Shown here piece after piece: positions 26,002-34,744 of a stretch of 64,000 nt of DNA. The first letter of the stretch is position 1. The number at the start of each line of letters is the position of its first letter. A model generated the notes under the pieces. It worked only from the letters and a program-made list of their open reading frames with translations. It ran no database searches and was not told the DNA's origin. The stretch is from Eubacteriales bacterium. GTDB lineage: Bacteria > Bacillota > Clostridia > Lachnospirales > Lachnospiraceae. The translations under genes were made by a program, and so were the position numbers. Location: positions 38,535 through 102,534 of the forward strand of contig JAUNGC010000012.1 in NCBI GenBank assembly GCA_030524745.1. Reading direction: 5' to 3'.

Positions 26002-26907
26002 ATGGAAGAAAAACGGAAAGTAGTGCGCAATTATAAGGATACGGTTTTCCGCATGCTGTATCGGGACAAGAAGGAACTGTTGGCATTGTATAATGCTCTG
26101 AACGGGACGGATTATCAGAATCCGGAGGAACTGGAAACGTATACGCTGGAAAATGCAATTTACATGGCGGTAAAGAACGATGTTTCTTTTCTACTGGGAT
26201 CTGAATTAAATCTTTATGAACATCAGGCTTCCTTCAATCCGAATATGGCGCTTCGGGATCTGCTTTATATCTCCCGGCAGTTGGAAAAATACATACGGGA
26301 AGGAAGTTTGTATTCCGGCAGCCTGACAAGGATTCCCGTTCCGAGATTTGTTGTATTTTATAATGGGAACTGTAAACAGCCGGAACGACAGATATTAAAG
26401 CTGTCAGATGCGTTTGAGAAGCGTGTGGAAGATCCGGAACTGGAACTGAAAGTGTTGATGCTGAACATTAATGTGGGCAACAACAATGAGTTGATGGAAA
26501 AATGCAGGACTCTGAAAGAATACAGTGAATATGTAGCCTGCGTTCGGGAACATGCGAGTAAAGAAAAAATTGAGGATGCGGTAGAGCATGCCGTTACGGA
26601 ATGTATTCAGAAAGGAATCCTTTCCGATTTCCTGACGGCGCAGCGATCGGAGGTAGTGGCAATGTCAATTTTTGAATACAATGAAGAAGAGGAAATGCGC
26701 AAGATCCGCAAAGCTGAATACGAATGTGGATTGGAAGAAGGAAGAGCAAAGGATATTCTTCTTTTGCTGGAAGATCTCGGCAACATTTCCAAAGAACTTC
26801 ATGACCGGATTATGCAGACGAGAGATCAGGAGTTGCTTGGCAAATGGCTGAAACTGGCTGCAAGGGCGAAATCGATAGAAGATTTTGCGGAAGCTGTCGG
26901 GAAATAA
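26002..26907 (+). CDS. Rpn-family (PD-(D/E)XK) nuclease/transposase-like protein
   Basis: 301 residues from ATG 26002, with AGAAAGGAG upstream; the frame's earlier codons from 25981 lack support. It starts with the family opening RNYKDTVFRMLYRDKKELLALYNALNG-type sequence, then LENAIYMAVKNDVSFLL and the core ELNLYEHQASFNPNMALR, where D and E residues fit the PD-(D/E)XK nuclease fold (D in KNDVSF; E/Q in YEHQAS). RFVVFYNG follows. The C-terminus is helical. These proteins are often multicopy in Clostridia. It is more canonical than the relative at 12098. Confidence 0.8.
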   Translation: MEEKRKVVRNYKDTVFRMLYRDKKELLALYNALNGTDYQNPEELETYTLENAIYMAVKNDVSFLLGSELNLYEHQASFNPNMALRDLLYISRQLEKYIREGSLYSGSLTRIPVPRFVVFYNGNCKQPERQILKLSDAFEKRVEDPELELKVLMLNINVGNNNELMEKCRTLKEYSEYVACVREHASKEKIEDAVEHAVTECIQKGILSDFLTAQRSEVVAMSIFEYNEEEEMRKIRKAEYECGLEEGRAKDILLLLEDLGNISKELHDRIMQTRDQELLGKWLKLAARAKSIEDFAEAVGK

Positions 26908-26909
26908 TA

Positions 26910-26938
26910 TTGCAAAATACATCAGAATTCGCTATATT
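26910..26938 (+). promoter_or_regulatory. Promoter candidate for the ECF transporter operon
   Basis: TTGCAA and TATATT separated by 17 nt. It begins at the end of the Rpn gene and gives a ~95-nt leader before the S-component start. Confidence 0.5.
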
Positions 26939-26953
26939 TGATTGTGGAAGTAT

Positions 26954-27036
26954 AAATCCTCATTAATTCTTATGAGATGGGGTAAATGCGTTGCCGCTCA
27001 CAGGATGGGCAGTAACGAAAATACAAAGGAGGATTT
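26954..27036 (+). promoter_or_regulatory. Structured leader able to mask the S-component ribosome-binding site
   Basis: AAATCCTC (26954-26961) is exactly complementary to GAGGATTT (27029-27036), which contains part of the AAAGGAGG box of the gene at 27041. The ~67 nt enclosed can form an inner stem (CGTTGCC with GGC-AACG). This is the architecture of a translational OFF riboswitch. I recognise no known class; a TPP or THF type was considered but does not fit. Confidence 0.4.
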
Positions 27037-27040
27037 CAAA

Positions 27041-27592
27041 ATGAAGAAATTTTCAGTGAAGACTATCGTAGCGATTGGTATCGGCGCAGCGCTGTTCTTT
27101 GTGCTGGCAAGCTATGTAGCCATTCCCACACCGATTCCGAACACGAAGATCAGCGTGCAGTACCCTGTTCTGGCGGTTCTTTCCATGCTGTTCGGGCCGG
27201 TGGCGGGCCTTCTGATCGGCCTGATCGGACATTTTCTGACCGACCTGGCAGGCGGCTGGGGCGTATGGTGGAGCTGGGTTGCAGGTTCCGCATTCTTCGG
27301 CCTTGTGATGGGCTTTGTCGGCAAGAAGATTCGCCTGGATGAAGGCGAATTCGGCGTGAAGGGCGCAGTGATTTTCAATATCGCCCATATCATCACGCAT
27401 CTGATCGCATGGGGACTGATCGCTCCCGGTCTGGATATTCTGATCTACGATGAACCGATGGAGAAAATTTTCCTGCAGGGCGCAGTCGGCAGCATCGGAA
27501 ATATCGTTTCCACAGCGATTGTCGGAACGCTGCTGTGCATCGCTTACGTTGCGGCGCGTCCGAAGAAGGGATCCCTTCAGAAAGAGGACTAA
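27041..27592 (+). CDS. ECF transporter S component, UPF0397 family
   Basis: 183 residues from ATG 27041, eight bases after AAAGGAGG. The opening VKTIVAIGIGAALFFVLASY and IPTPIPNTKISVQYPVLAVL are typical of UPF0397 (often annotated as riboflavin-type S components), followed by five to six hydrophobic segments (LFGPVAGLLIGLIGHFLTDL, GGWGVWWSWV). S components bind the vitamin or metabolite in the membrane and dock on the EcfAA'T module encoded just downstream. The true ligand is not clear. It is separated from the ATPase gene by a terminator, so it can be made in excess. Confidence 0.85.
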   Translation: MKKFSVKTIVAIGIGAALFFVLASYVAIPTPIPNTKISVQYPVLAVLSMLFGPVAGLLIGLIGHFLTDLAGGWGVWWSWVAGSAFFGLVMGFVGKKIRLDEGEFGVKGAVIFNIAHIITHLIAWGLIAPGLDILIYDEPMEKIFLQGAVGSIGNIVSTAIVGTLLCIAYVAARPKKGSLQKED

Positions 27593-27601
27593 AACAGTCG
27601 G

Positions 27602-27640
27602 AGGGCTGTTGCAAAAGATGCTTTGCAGCGGCCCTTTTAT
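27602..27640 (+). terminator. Terminator between S component and ATPase genes
   Basis: A 14-bp stem (AGGGCTGTTGCAAA with TTTGCAGCGGCCCT, two G-U pairs) with a six-base loop is followed by TTTTATTG. It probably causes partial termination, leaving the A and T components at lower dose than the S component. Confidence 0.7.
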
Positions 27641-27672
27641 TGTGTACCTTAAACAGAAAGGTGTTTGACGGC

Positions 27673-29382
27673 ATGAAGGAAGCTATCATAAAGTTCCATA
27701 ACTATGGATTTCAGTATCATACCCAGGCGGAGCCAACCTTGCGGGAGATTAATCTGGAAATTTATCCGGGAGAAAAGGTGCTGATTGCCGGACCTTCCGG
27801 ATGCGGGAAATCCACGCTGGCCAACTGCATTAACGGTCTGATTCCCTTTTCTTATAAAGGAAAACAGACCGGAAGTCTCGTCATCGGCCAAAAAGAGACA
27901 AAGGATCAGAGCATTTTTGAACTCTCCAGGCAGGTGGGAACGGTTCTACAGGATCCGGACGGGCAGTTTATCGGTCTGAGCGTGGCGGAGGACATTGCAT
28001 TTTCCCTGGAAAATGACTGCATTCCCCAAAGCGAGATGTTTCAGCGCGTAAGGGAAGCGGCCCAAAAGGTTGGGATCGAAAATCACCTGGAGCATGCGCC
28101 GGATGAACTTTCCGGCGGACAGAAGCAGCGGGTTTCCATGGCGGGGGTCATCATCAACAACGTCAATGTGCTTTTATTTGACGAACCGCTGGCAAACCTG
28201 GATCCGGCCACCGGAAAGCAGGCAATCGAACTGATCGACCGGATTCAGAAGGAACTGGGAGCGACGGTGGTGATCATCGAGCATCGTCTGGAAGACGTTT
28301 TGTGGAGAGACGTGGACCGCATCATTCTGATGCATGAGGGAAGGATTGTTTCCGATTCCACGCCGGATAAACTGCTCTCTTCCGGTCTGCTTTCGGAAAA
28401 CGGGATTCGGGAACCGCTTTATCTGACGGCGCTGAAATATGCGGGTGTTCCGGTCCGGCCGGATATGCAGCCGCAGAGCATCCGCACCATTTTGCTGTCC
28501 GATGAAGAGAAAAGCAGGGTGCGGACCTGGTATCAGGAACATGCGGAGGCAAAAGAAGAAAACAGCGCGCCCGCCCTTTTGGAAGCGGAAGGGATAGATT
28601 TTACCTATGAAAACGGCTTTCATGCCTTAAAGGGCGTCAGCGCTACGGTGAAAAAGGGAGAACTGCTCGCAATCGTCGGAACGAACGGAGCGGGAAAATC
28701 CACATTCTCCAAGGTGGTCTGCGGATTTGAAAAGCAACAAAAGGGAACGATAAAATTTTCCGGAGAAGATATGGCGGATTTAAGCATAAAGGAGCGGGCT
28801 GACCGGATCGGATATGTCATGCAGAATCCGAATCAGATGATCTCCAAATCCTTTATTTTCGACGAGGTGGCGCTGGGGCTTCGGCTGCGCGGCGTGCCGG
28901 AGGAGGAAGTGAGGCGGCGTGTGGAAGAAACGCTGAAAGTGTGCGGACTTTATCCTTTCCGGAAATGGCCTGTTTCCGCGCTGAGTTTCGGACAGAAAAA
29001 GCGCGTGACAATCGCTTCCATACTCGTATTGAACCCGGAAATGCTTATTCTGGACGAGCCCACTGCGGGACAGGATTTCAGACACTATACGGAGATCATG
29101 GAATTTTTGCTTTCCCTTCATGATAAAGGAATTACAGTAATCATGATTACTCATGATATGCATCTGATGCTGGAATATGCACAGCGTGCGGTCGTTTTTT
29201 CAAACGGACAGATCATCGCGGACGATACTTCCGCCAATATTCTGACGAATCCGGAGATCATCCGGCAGGCCAGTCTGAAAGAAACTTCTCTTTATGATCT
29301 GGCGCTGTTGTGCGGAATCGATGATCCGGGACGTTTTGTACAGCATTTCATCGATTATGACAGGGAGGAACGGGAGAAATGA
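27673..29382 (+). CDS. ECF transporter ATPase with two fused ABC domains
   Basis: 569 residues from ATG 27673 (AAAGGTG about 10 nt upstream). Two complete ABC domains in tandem: Walker A GPSGCGKST with signature LSGGQKQRVS in the first, and GTNGAGKST with LSFGQKKRVT in the second, each with a Walker B (LLFDEPLANLD; LILDEPTAGQD). This fused EcfA-EcfA' layout (YkoD-like) powers vitamin uptake with EcfT and an S component. The stop overlaps the T-component start (ATGA), so the two are coupled. Confidence 0.93.
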   Translation: MKEAIIKFHNYGFQYHTQAEPTLREINLEIYPGEKVLIAGPSGCGKSTLANCINGLIPFSYKGKQTGSLVIGQKETKDQSIFELSRQVGTVLQDPDGQFIGLSVAEDIAFSLENDCIPQSEMFQRVREAAQKVGIENHLEHAPDELSGGQKQRVSMAGVIINNVNVLLFDEPLANLDPATGKQAIELIDRIQKELGATVVIIEHRLEDVLWRDVDRIILMHEGRIVSDSTPDKLLSSGLLSENGIREPLYLTALKYAGVPVRPDMQPQSIRTILLSDEEKSRVRTWYQEHAEAKEENSAPALLEAEGIDFTYENGFHALKGVSATVKKGELLAIVGTNGAGKSTFSKVVCGFEKQQKGTIKFSGEDMADLSIKERADRIGYVMQNPNQMISKSFIFDEVALGLRLRGVPEEEVRRRVEETLKVCGLYPFRKWPVSALSFGQKKRVTIASILVLNPEMLILDEPTAGQDFRHYTEIMEFLLSLHDKGITVIMITHDMHLMLEYAQRAVVFSNGQIIADDTSANILTNPEIIRQASLKETSLYDLALLCGIDDPGRFVQHFIDYDREEREK

Positions 29383-30212
29383 TTCAATTATTTAACTATA
29401 TCGATCGCCCTTCCATTGTGCATCGCCTGACGGGAGCGGCGAAACTGGCGTGTATGCTGTGCTGGACGCTGGCGGCGATGATCACATTTGATACCCGTTA
29501 TCTGGCGTTTTTGACGGCGGCCGCTTTTGTGATGTTTCGGGTATCCAAAATACGCCTGCGGGATGTGAAGGTGCTTTTGATTTTCACCTTTGTCTTTCTG
29601 GTGCTCAATAATTTGCTGATTTATCTTTTTTCACCGGAGCATGGCGTAACCATTTACGGTTCAAAGACTGTTTTATTTTCCTTCACGCAGCGTTATACGG
29701 TCACCTGGCAGCAGATTTTATATCATCTGAACGTGATACTGAAATATACGGCGACAATTCCTGTGATTATTCTGTTTGTTTCGACCACGCAGCCGAGTGA
29801 ATTTGCCGCTTCCTTAAATAAGATCGGCGTGAACTACCGGATTTCCTATTCCGTCTCTTTGGCGTTACGCTATATACCGGACGTGTTAAAGGAATTTCAC
29901 GATATCTCGCTGGCGCAGCAGGCGCGGGGCGTCGAGCTTTCCGGAAAGGAAAATCTGGTGAAGCGGCTGAAGGGAACGACGGCGATCCTGATGCCGTTGA
30001 TCCTGTCGAGCATGGACCGGATTGAAACGGTTTCCAACGCGATGGAACTTAGGTGTTTCGGAAAAAAAAGAAAGCGCACCTGGTATCGGGAACGCAAATT
30101 CTCAAAGGGGGATTTTACGGCGCTCCTGCTGGGCTTTTTGCTTGTTGCAGGATCTTTGGGACTGAGCGCGTTAAATGGCGGGAGATATTGGAATCCCTTC
30201 ACAGGAGGTTGA
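29379..30212 (+). CDS. ECF transporter transmembrane component EcfT
   Basis: 277 residues with four to six membrane segments. It carries the two EcfT coupling-helix signatures with an Ala-Arg-Gly core (QQARGVELSG and the ELRCFG motif). It joins the ATPases to the substrate-binding S protein. It starts inside the last codons of the ATPase gene. It ends just before the aldose epimerase gene, six bases away, so the epimerase may be co-transcribed. Confidence 0.93.
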   Translation: MIQLFNYIDRPSIVHRLTGAAKLACMLCWTLAAMITFDTRYLAFLTAAAFVMFRVSKIRLRDVKVLLIFTFVFLVLNNLLIYLFSPEHGVTIYGSKTVLFSFTQRYTVTWQQILYHLNVILKYTATIPVIILFVSTTQPSEFAASLNKIGVNYRISYSVSLALRYIPDVLKEFHDISLAQQARGVELSGKENLVKRLKGTTAILMPLILSSMDRIETVSNAMELRCFGKKRKRTWYRERKFSKGDFTALLLGFLLVAGSLGLSALNGGRYWNPFTGG

Positions 30213-30218
30213 AAAACG

Positions 30219-31094
30219 ATGATTTATACGATTGAAAATGAAAAACTGAAAGCGCAGATTTCCGACAGAGGAGCGGAACTCTGGTCCATACAGACAAAAG
30301 ACGGTACGGAGTATCTCTGGCAGGGAGACAAAAGGTATTGGGGAGACAGGGCGCTGAATCTGTTCCCTTACATAGCCCGGCTGACGCAGAGAAAATACAC
30401 GCTCAACGGACAGACCTATGAAATGACCATTCATGGTTTTGTCAATTACTCTGTGTTGGAAGCGGAAGAAGTGCAAACGGACCGGATTGTGTTTAAGCTG
30501 ACACAGAGCGAAGAGACGAAGAAGATGTATCCCTTTGATTTTGTATACAGAGTGACCTATGCGCTGGAGCAAGACAGGCTGCAGGTGAAATTTTTCGTGG
30601 AAAATCCAAACAGCCGTACGATGTATTTCGGCATCGGCGGGCATCCCGGTTTCAACGTTCCTCTGGAAAAAGATCTGCGGTTTGAGGACTATTATCTGCA
30701 GTTTGACGGATCGGAAAATCCGGTCAGAGTCGGATTCTCTCCCACTTGCTTTTTAAACGGGGACGACCGGGAATATTCTCTTTCGGAAGGCAACAGTATC
30801 CGGCTGTCTCATGACCTGTTTGATGCTGATGCGATTGTGCTGACAAAAATGGCGAAGGCTGTAACGCTTAAATCAGACAAATCGGAGCGGGCGGTCAGAG
30901 TAGAATATCCCCAGATGGATTATGTGGGCTTCTGGCATATGCCTCATACGGATGCGCCTTATATCTGCATAGAACCCTGGTCTTCCCTGCCTTCCAGACA
31001 GGACGTGGTGGAAGATCTGGCGGTGCAGCCGGGACTGATTCATCTGGAAGCGGGCCAAACCTATGAAAATAACTGGTCGATTCAGATTTTTTAA
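30219..31094 (+). CDS. Aldose 1-epimerase family protein
   Basis: 291 residues; AGGAGG lies about 9 nt before the ATG. It belongs to the galactose mutarotase-like fold. IHGFVNYSV carries a family His, and YFGIGGHPGFNVP carries the second catalytic-site His. The C-terminus has YICIEPWSSLPS, where a Glu serves as base in this family. It interconverts sugar anomers or acts on phosphosugars. It lies between ecfT and an oxidoreductase gene; there is no evidence of a functional link beyond proximity. Confidence 0.85.
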   Translation: MIYTIENEKLKAQISDRGAELWSIQTKDGTEYLWQGDKRYWGDRALNLFPYIARLTQRKYTLNGQTYEMTIHGFVNYSVLEAEEVQTDRIVFKLTQSEETKKMYPFDFVYRVTYALEQDRLQVKFFVENPNSRTMYFGIGGHPGFNVPLEKDLRFEDYYLQFDGSENPVRVGFSPTCFLNGDDREYSLSEGNSIRLSHDLFDADAIVLTKMAKAVTLKSDKSERAVRVEYPQMDYVGFWHMPHTDAPYICIEPWSSLPSRQDVVEDLAVQPGLIHLEAGQTYENNWSIQIF

Positions 31095-31109
31095 CCGGAG
31101 AGGAATGTG

Positions 31110-32360
31110 ATGAAGAAAATAACGGCGATCGTACTGGGAGCGGGTTCCCGGGGACATGCTTATGCGGATTACAGCTTAAGCTGTCCGGAAGAACTGGAAA
31201 TTGTCGGCGTTGCGGAACCGGACGAAAAGAAAAGGACGCTTTTTGCCGACCAATATCATATACCGGTGGAAAGATGTTTTGCCGACTGGCAGGAGATTTT
31301 ACAGCAGCCTCAAATGGCGGACGCCGCTTTTGTGTGCACGCTGGATCATATGCATACGCAGCCTGCGATTCAGGCTTTAAAAAAAGGGTATCATGTGCTG
31401 TTGGAAAAGCCGATGAGCAATAAAAAAGAGGAATGTCTGGCGATTGCGCAGGCGGCAGAGGAATCCGGGAAAGTGCTGACGGTTTGTCATGTGTTGCGCT
31501 ATACTTCCTTTTATCAGACCATCAAAAAGCTGATTGAAACGGATGCCGTAGGGGAAGTCGTTACCGTCGATCAGATTGAAAACGTGGGCTATTGGCATCA
31601 GGCGCACAGCTTTGTCAGGGGCAACTGGCGCAACAGCGACCAGACCAGCATCATGATATTGCAGAAAAGCTGTCATGATTTGGACATTATTTCCTGGCTG
31701 ATCGATAAGCCCTGTACATGGGTATCCAGTTTCGGGCGTTTAAGCCATTTTACAAAGGAAAACTGGCCGCAGGGAGCGCCGGATAACTGTATGAAGGGCT
31801 GTCCTTACAGCGAAGAATGCCTTTACTATGCGCCGAAGATTTATCTGACCGGAAAGAAAACCTGGCCGGTGGACGTCATCACGACGGATCTGACGGAAGA
31901 AGGCATAAAAAAAGCGCTGCAGGAAGGACCTTACGGCAGATGCGTCTATGCCTGTGATAATAATGTGGTGGATCATCAGGTAGTGAACCTGGAATATGAG
32001 GGCGGCGCGACGGCCACCTTTACGATGACTGCATTTGGCGCGGATATTACAAGGCAGTTAAAGATCATGGGAACAAAAGGACAGATTATGGGCGATCTGG
32101 ATAAGGAGCAAATCTGTCTGCAGCGGTTCGGTGAAAAGGAGCCGGAGCAGATTGTGCCGGAACGGGGAATTGCCGATCAGTTCGGACACGGCGGCGGAGA
32201 CTATGGGATCGTGAAAAACTTTATCGGACTGGTGAATGGAAACGGCGATAACCTGACGAGTGCAAAAGCATCGCTGCAAAGTCATCTGATGTGCTTTGCG
32301 GCAGAGCAGTCCAGACTGGAGCATCGGGCGATCCCGATGAGCGAGATGGAAGGGGAATGA
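31110..32360 (+). CDS. Gfo/Idh/MocA-family oxidoreductase
   Basis: 416 residues from ATG 31110 (GGAGAGG upstream; GTG 31107 is closer to the box and less likely). The N-terminal Rossmann domain has VLGAGSRGHAYADY and GVAEPDEKKR; the NAD(P) enzymes' active-site helix has HVLLEKPMSNKKEE. The C-terminal domain has the catalytic-type GGGDYG. A cysteine cluster (NCMKGCPYSEECLYYAP) is a subgroup feature, perhaps metal-binding or structural. The family oxidises or reduces sugars, inositols or related compounds with NAD(P). Substrate unknown. Confidence 0.9.
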   Translation: MKKITAIVLGAGSRGHAYADYSLSCPEELEIVGVAEPDEKKRTLFADQYHIPVERCFADWQEILQQPQMADAAFVCTLDHMHTQPAIQALKKGYHVLLEKPMSNKKEECLAIAQAAEESGKVLTVCHVLRYTSFYQTIKKLIETDAVGEVVTVDQIENVGYWHQAHSFVRGNWRNSDQTSIMILQKSCHDLDIISWLIDKPCTWVSSFGRLSHFTKENWPQGAPDNCMKGCPYSEECLYYAPKIYLTGKKTWPVDVITTDLTEEGIKKALQEGPYGRCVYACDNNVVDHQVVNLEYEGGATATFTMTAFGADITRQLKIMGTKGQIMGDLDKEQICLQRFGEKEPEQIVPERGIADQFGHGGGDYGIVKNFIGLVNGNGDNLTSAKASLQSHLMCFAAEQSRLEHRAIPMSEMEGE

Positions 32361-32408
32361 AAAAATGCCGCCCTTTTGCAGGGCAGACGAAAATGGAATA
32401 GAGAGAAG

Positions 32409-32455
32409 CAGCGTAAGGCCGCGTTCCGGATGAAAAGGAGCGCGGCCTTTCGCTG
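32409..32455. terminator. Hairpin between convergent genes, likely bidirectional terminator
   Basis: CAGCG and AAGGCCGCG pair with CGCGGCCTT and CGCTG across a 17-nt loop. It lies between the oxidoreductase and the convergent XRE regulator gene. The flanking T tract is weak on the plus strand. Confidence 0.6.
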
Positions 32456-32458
32456 TAT

Positions 32459-32752
32459 TTATATGCTTTTTCCCTTTAAAGAACTTATCAGTGTCTGCAA
32501 CGCTTCGATATCTTTCCTGGAAAGACCGTCCGTATTGAGCCTGTCCTCATGCTCCAGGCCGAGCAGATAATCGGTGGATACCTTGAATACAGAAGCGATT
32601 GTGATCAGGTTTTCCAATGTGGGAGTGCGTGCGCCCGTTTCATAAGAAGAAATCACGCTTGGACTTAAATTGGTACGCTGCCCCATTTGAAGCTGGGATA
32701 GATTATTCTTTAAACGAAGTTCCTGCAGTCTCTTGGCCAAAATGGAAATCAT
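32459..32752 (-). CDS. XRE-family helix-turn-helix regulator
   Basis: 97 residues. Residues 5-62 form a Cro/C1-type helix-turn-helix: AKRLQELRLKNNLSQLQMGQ, SPSVISSYETGARTP as the recognition region and LENLITIASVFKVSTDYLLG. This layout matches SinR-like small DNA-binding regulators. The C-terminal ~25 residues are a helical tail (RKDIEALQTLISSLKG), perhaps for dimerisation. The start has AAAGGA nine bases upstream. It is divergent from the cassette promoter at 32926, which it could control, but this is inference. Confidence 0.9.
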   Translation of the reverse strand: MISILAKRLQELRLKNNLSQLQMGQRTNLSPSVISSYETGARTPTLENLITIASVFKVSTDYLLGLEHEDRLNTDGLSRKDIEALQTLISSLKGKSI

Positions 32753-32925
32753 ATCTGCTCGTCCTTTCTGTTCTCTATTATTTTTTCTTATATGTTTTAA
32801 ACTATTCCTGCATCTCCACTCATTGTAAAGAAAAAAACGCGTCTTATGGTGTTAAAAAAACACTTATAGTTGAAAATGGGAAGTAAAAATAATATAATGA
32901 AAAAAGAAAAATTTTAAAAAATTTC

Positions 32926-32958
32926 TGCAACTTTTTGCATGAAATACCACCCTATAAA
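32926..32958 (+). promoter_or_regulatory. ECF-sigma-type promoter candidate before the cassette
   Basis: TGCAACTTTTT (32926-32936), 13 nt, then CCCT running into TATAAA. The AAC core resembles ECF sigma -35 elements. The same -35 text and the same 13-nt spacing to CCCT recur at 37215, upstream of the ECF-like sigma gene. Confidence 0.5.
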
Positions 32959-32984
32959 GGTAAAGGGGGCAGAAAGAAGCGGTT

Positions 32985-33554
32985 ATGATTCAGAATATCA
33001 GAAGAAAAATACAAGTGCAGGGAGAAGAAAGGTATGAGATTTGCCTGATCCCTACCGGAAAGATCGGAGAATACCGGATGGGATTGCAGGAAAAGCAAAG
33101 CGGAAGAATGCTGCTGGTTCCCCGGTATTGCAATATTGCGGAGGATATGGTGCGGCTGGCTGGCGGAAAAAATCATCTTCTTTTCCACACTACAAGAGAA
33201 GACGGGAGACAATATCTGCATGGCTGTTATGAAGCCGGACATGGCTGGCTGGCGGGTGGAGAGCATCTCCATCTGGAACGAATTATGATCTCCGGAAAGA
33301 GAAAAGAGCAGGAGAAAGCGATTTGTTTCTGGGTGTATGACAGGAGCAAAAAGGAACAGTATTCTTACCGGCATGTTCTTTATGACAAAGAAGGGAGAGA
33401 GTTGGGGAGCTTTGCCACTGCTCATGCGGGAAAGGAACCGTATGAAGAAATTGAGTATTTAGTCGGGGAAAATGAACTGCGTTTTTTCAGTAATGGAAAA
33501 CAGATTTATATTTTAAAGAAGATATATGAGGAAAAAGGAGAGAGGAAATTATGA
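32985..33554 (+). CDS. Cassette protein A, copy 1, unknown
   Basis: 189 residues. The ATG at 32985 follows a weak AGAAAG box. The sequence is basic and beta-rich with many aromatic residues (QEKQSGRMLLVPRYC, KQIYILKKIY) and no signal peptide or membrane segment. I do not recognise a family. A shortened copy is at 34413-34744 and a decayed third at 37272. Its stop overlaps the start of the lipoprotein-like gene (ATGA), so the two are coupled. It lies behind the ECF-type promoter candidate. Confidence 0.6.
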   Translation: MIQNIRRKIQVQGEERYEICLIPTGKIGEYRMGLQEKQSGRMLLVPRYCNIAEDMVRLAGGKNHLLFHTTREDGRQYLHGCYEAGHGWLAGGEHLHLERIMISGKRKEQEKAICFWVYDRSKKEQYSYRHVLYDKEGRELGSFATAHAGKEPYEEIEYLVGENELRFFSNGKQIYILKKIYEEKGERKL

Positions 33555-34339
33555 GGATCAGAAGTTTGGAGAAGAACTTGCAGAAAGACGGGAAGATGAA
33601 AAGAAAGAGTTTGTATATCCTGGCGATTGCGGTCTGCCTGTCCGTTATGCCGGCGTGCGGGCAGCAGACGGAAACGGCCGCTGTGGTTGCAGAAGCAGAA
33701 ACTTTTTCGGAAACGGAATCCTCTGCGGAAGAAGAAACGCTGATCAGAGAAGAGACCGCACCGGTTGAAGAGACAGAGGAACCGGAATCCATTGAGCCGG
33801 AAACTGTCACCGAGGAAGCCGGGGAAACAGAACTGTATACGATCGAACCAATGGAAAAGGTGATGTATACGACGACAGCGTGCAACATCCGCCAGATGCC
33901 GACGACGGAGAGTGAAATCATAGGGGGCGCGGGCTATGGAGCAGAAATTACGGTGACGGGAAAGACTACATATAACGGCAAGGACTGGTATAAGGTGTCC
34001 GTCACGGGAGCGGAGGAAGAGTTTATCAGCGCATCCTTATTATCCGATAGCAAACCTGTTCCGCAATCGGCGCAGGGAATGTCCGATGATCAATCCGATA
34101 TTGTGGTGACTCAATATGGAGTCGGTCGCAGAACCGCTGACGGGATAGTGTATACAGACCCGGAAACGGGAAAAACATCTGTGGATAACAGTCCGGCGGC
34201 GATGAATCCTGAAAGTATTCCTGAGCACAAGTCCGGAGAAGTGATTGGAACCATAACATTTGATGATGGTACAACAGTCACAGCAAGTTGGGGCACCGAA
34301 CTGGAAGACCGGACATCTGCCAGTCTTTTTGGGGATTGA
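33551..34339 (+). CDS. Cassette protein B, copy 1: exported SH3-like protein
   Basis: 262 residues. The ATG at 33551 follows GGAGAGAGG; an alternative ATG at 33596 would remove a basic leader. A signal peptide (KRKSLYILAIAVCLSVMPAC) ends in MPAC, a poor lipobox, so it may be a lipoprotein. A Glu/Thr-rich linker follows. A bacterial SH3-like domain (TTACNIRQMPTTESEIIGG, then GKDWYKVSVTGAEEEFIS) suggests binding to cell-wall peptides. The C-terminal region is unassigned. Its first 60 residues closely resemble those of the protein at 34737, but the mature domains differ. Confidence 0.7.
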   Translation: MRIRSLEKNLQKDGKMKRKSLYILAIAVCLSVMPACGQQTETAAVVAEAETFSETESSAEEETLIREETAPVEETEEPESIEPETVTEEAGETELYTIEPMEKVMYTTTACNIRQMPTTESEIIGGAGYGAEITVTGKTTYNGKDWYKVSVTGAEEEFISASLLSDSKPVPQSAQGMSDDQSDIVVTQYGVGRRTADGIVYTDPETGKTSVDNSPAAMNPESIPEHKSGEVIGTITFDDGTTVTASWGTELEDRTSASLFGD

Positions 34340-34412
34340 TGGAAAATTAGCTGTTAAAGCACAGTTGAAATAATCAGCCTATCGTAGGCCGTCATCGAAT
34401 TTCAACAGGTAT

Positions 34413-34744
34413 AGCGGAGAATATGGTGCGGCAGGCTGGCGGGTGGAGAGTGTCTCCATCTGGAGCGAATTATGATCTCCGGAAAAAGAAAAGAGCAGGA
34501 AAATGCGATTTGTTTCTGGGCGTATGACAGGAGCAAAAAGGAACAGGGTTTTTACCGGCATATTCTTTACGGCAGAGAAGGGAGGGAGTTGGGAAGTTTT
34601 GTCACTGCTCACGAGGGCAGGGAACCATACGAAGAAATTGCCGATTTGATCGGAGAAGATGAACTGCGTTTTTCAGAAATGGAAAACAGATTTATGTACA
34701 AAAGAAAATATACGAGGAAAAAGGAGAGAAGAAATTATGATTAA
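34413..34744 (+). pseudogene. Cassette protein A, copy 2, 5'-truncated and internally deleted
   Basis: The sequence matches the 3' half of copy 1 (MISGKRKEQENAICFWAYDR, GRELGSF) but lacks the promoter and N-terminal part. Just upstream, the segment GCGGAGAATATGGTGCGG jumps straight to GGTGGAGAG. In copy 1 these two points are separated by about 90 nt flanked by GGCTGGCGG repeats, so a deletion between short repeats explains it. The only ATG in frame is internal (34472). It ends overlapping the next gene. Confidence 0.75.

Noticed and set aside
25676-26023. A 115-residue open frame between the inverted repeat and the second Rpn gene
   Set aside because: It starts inside the inverted repeat, has no ribosome-binding site and no recognisable domain.
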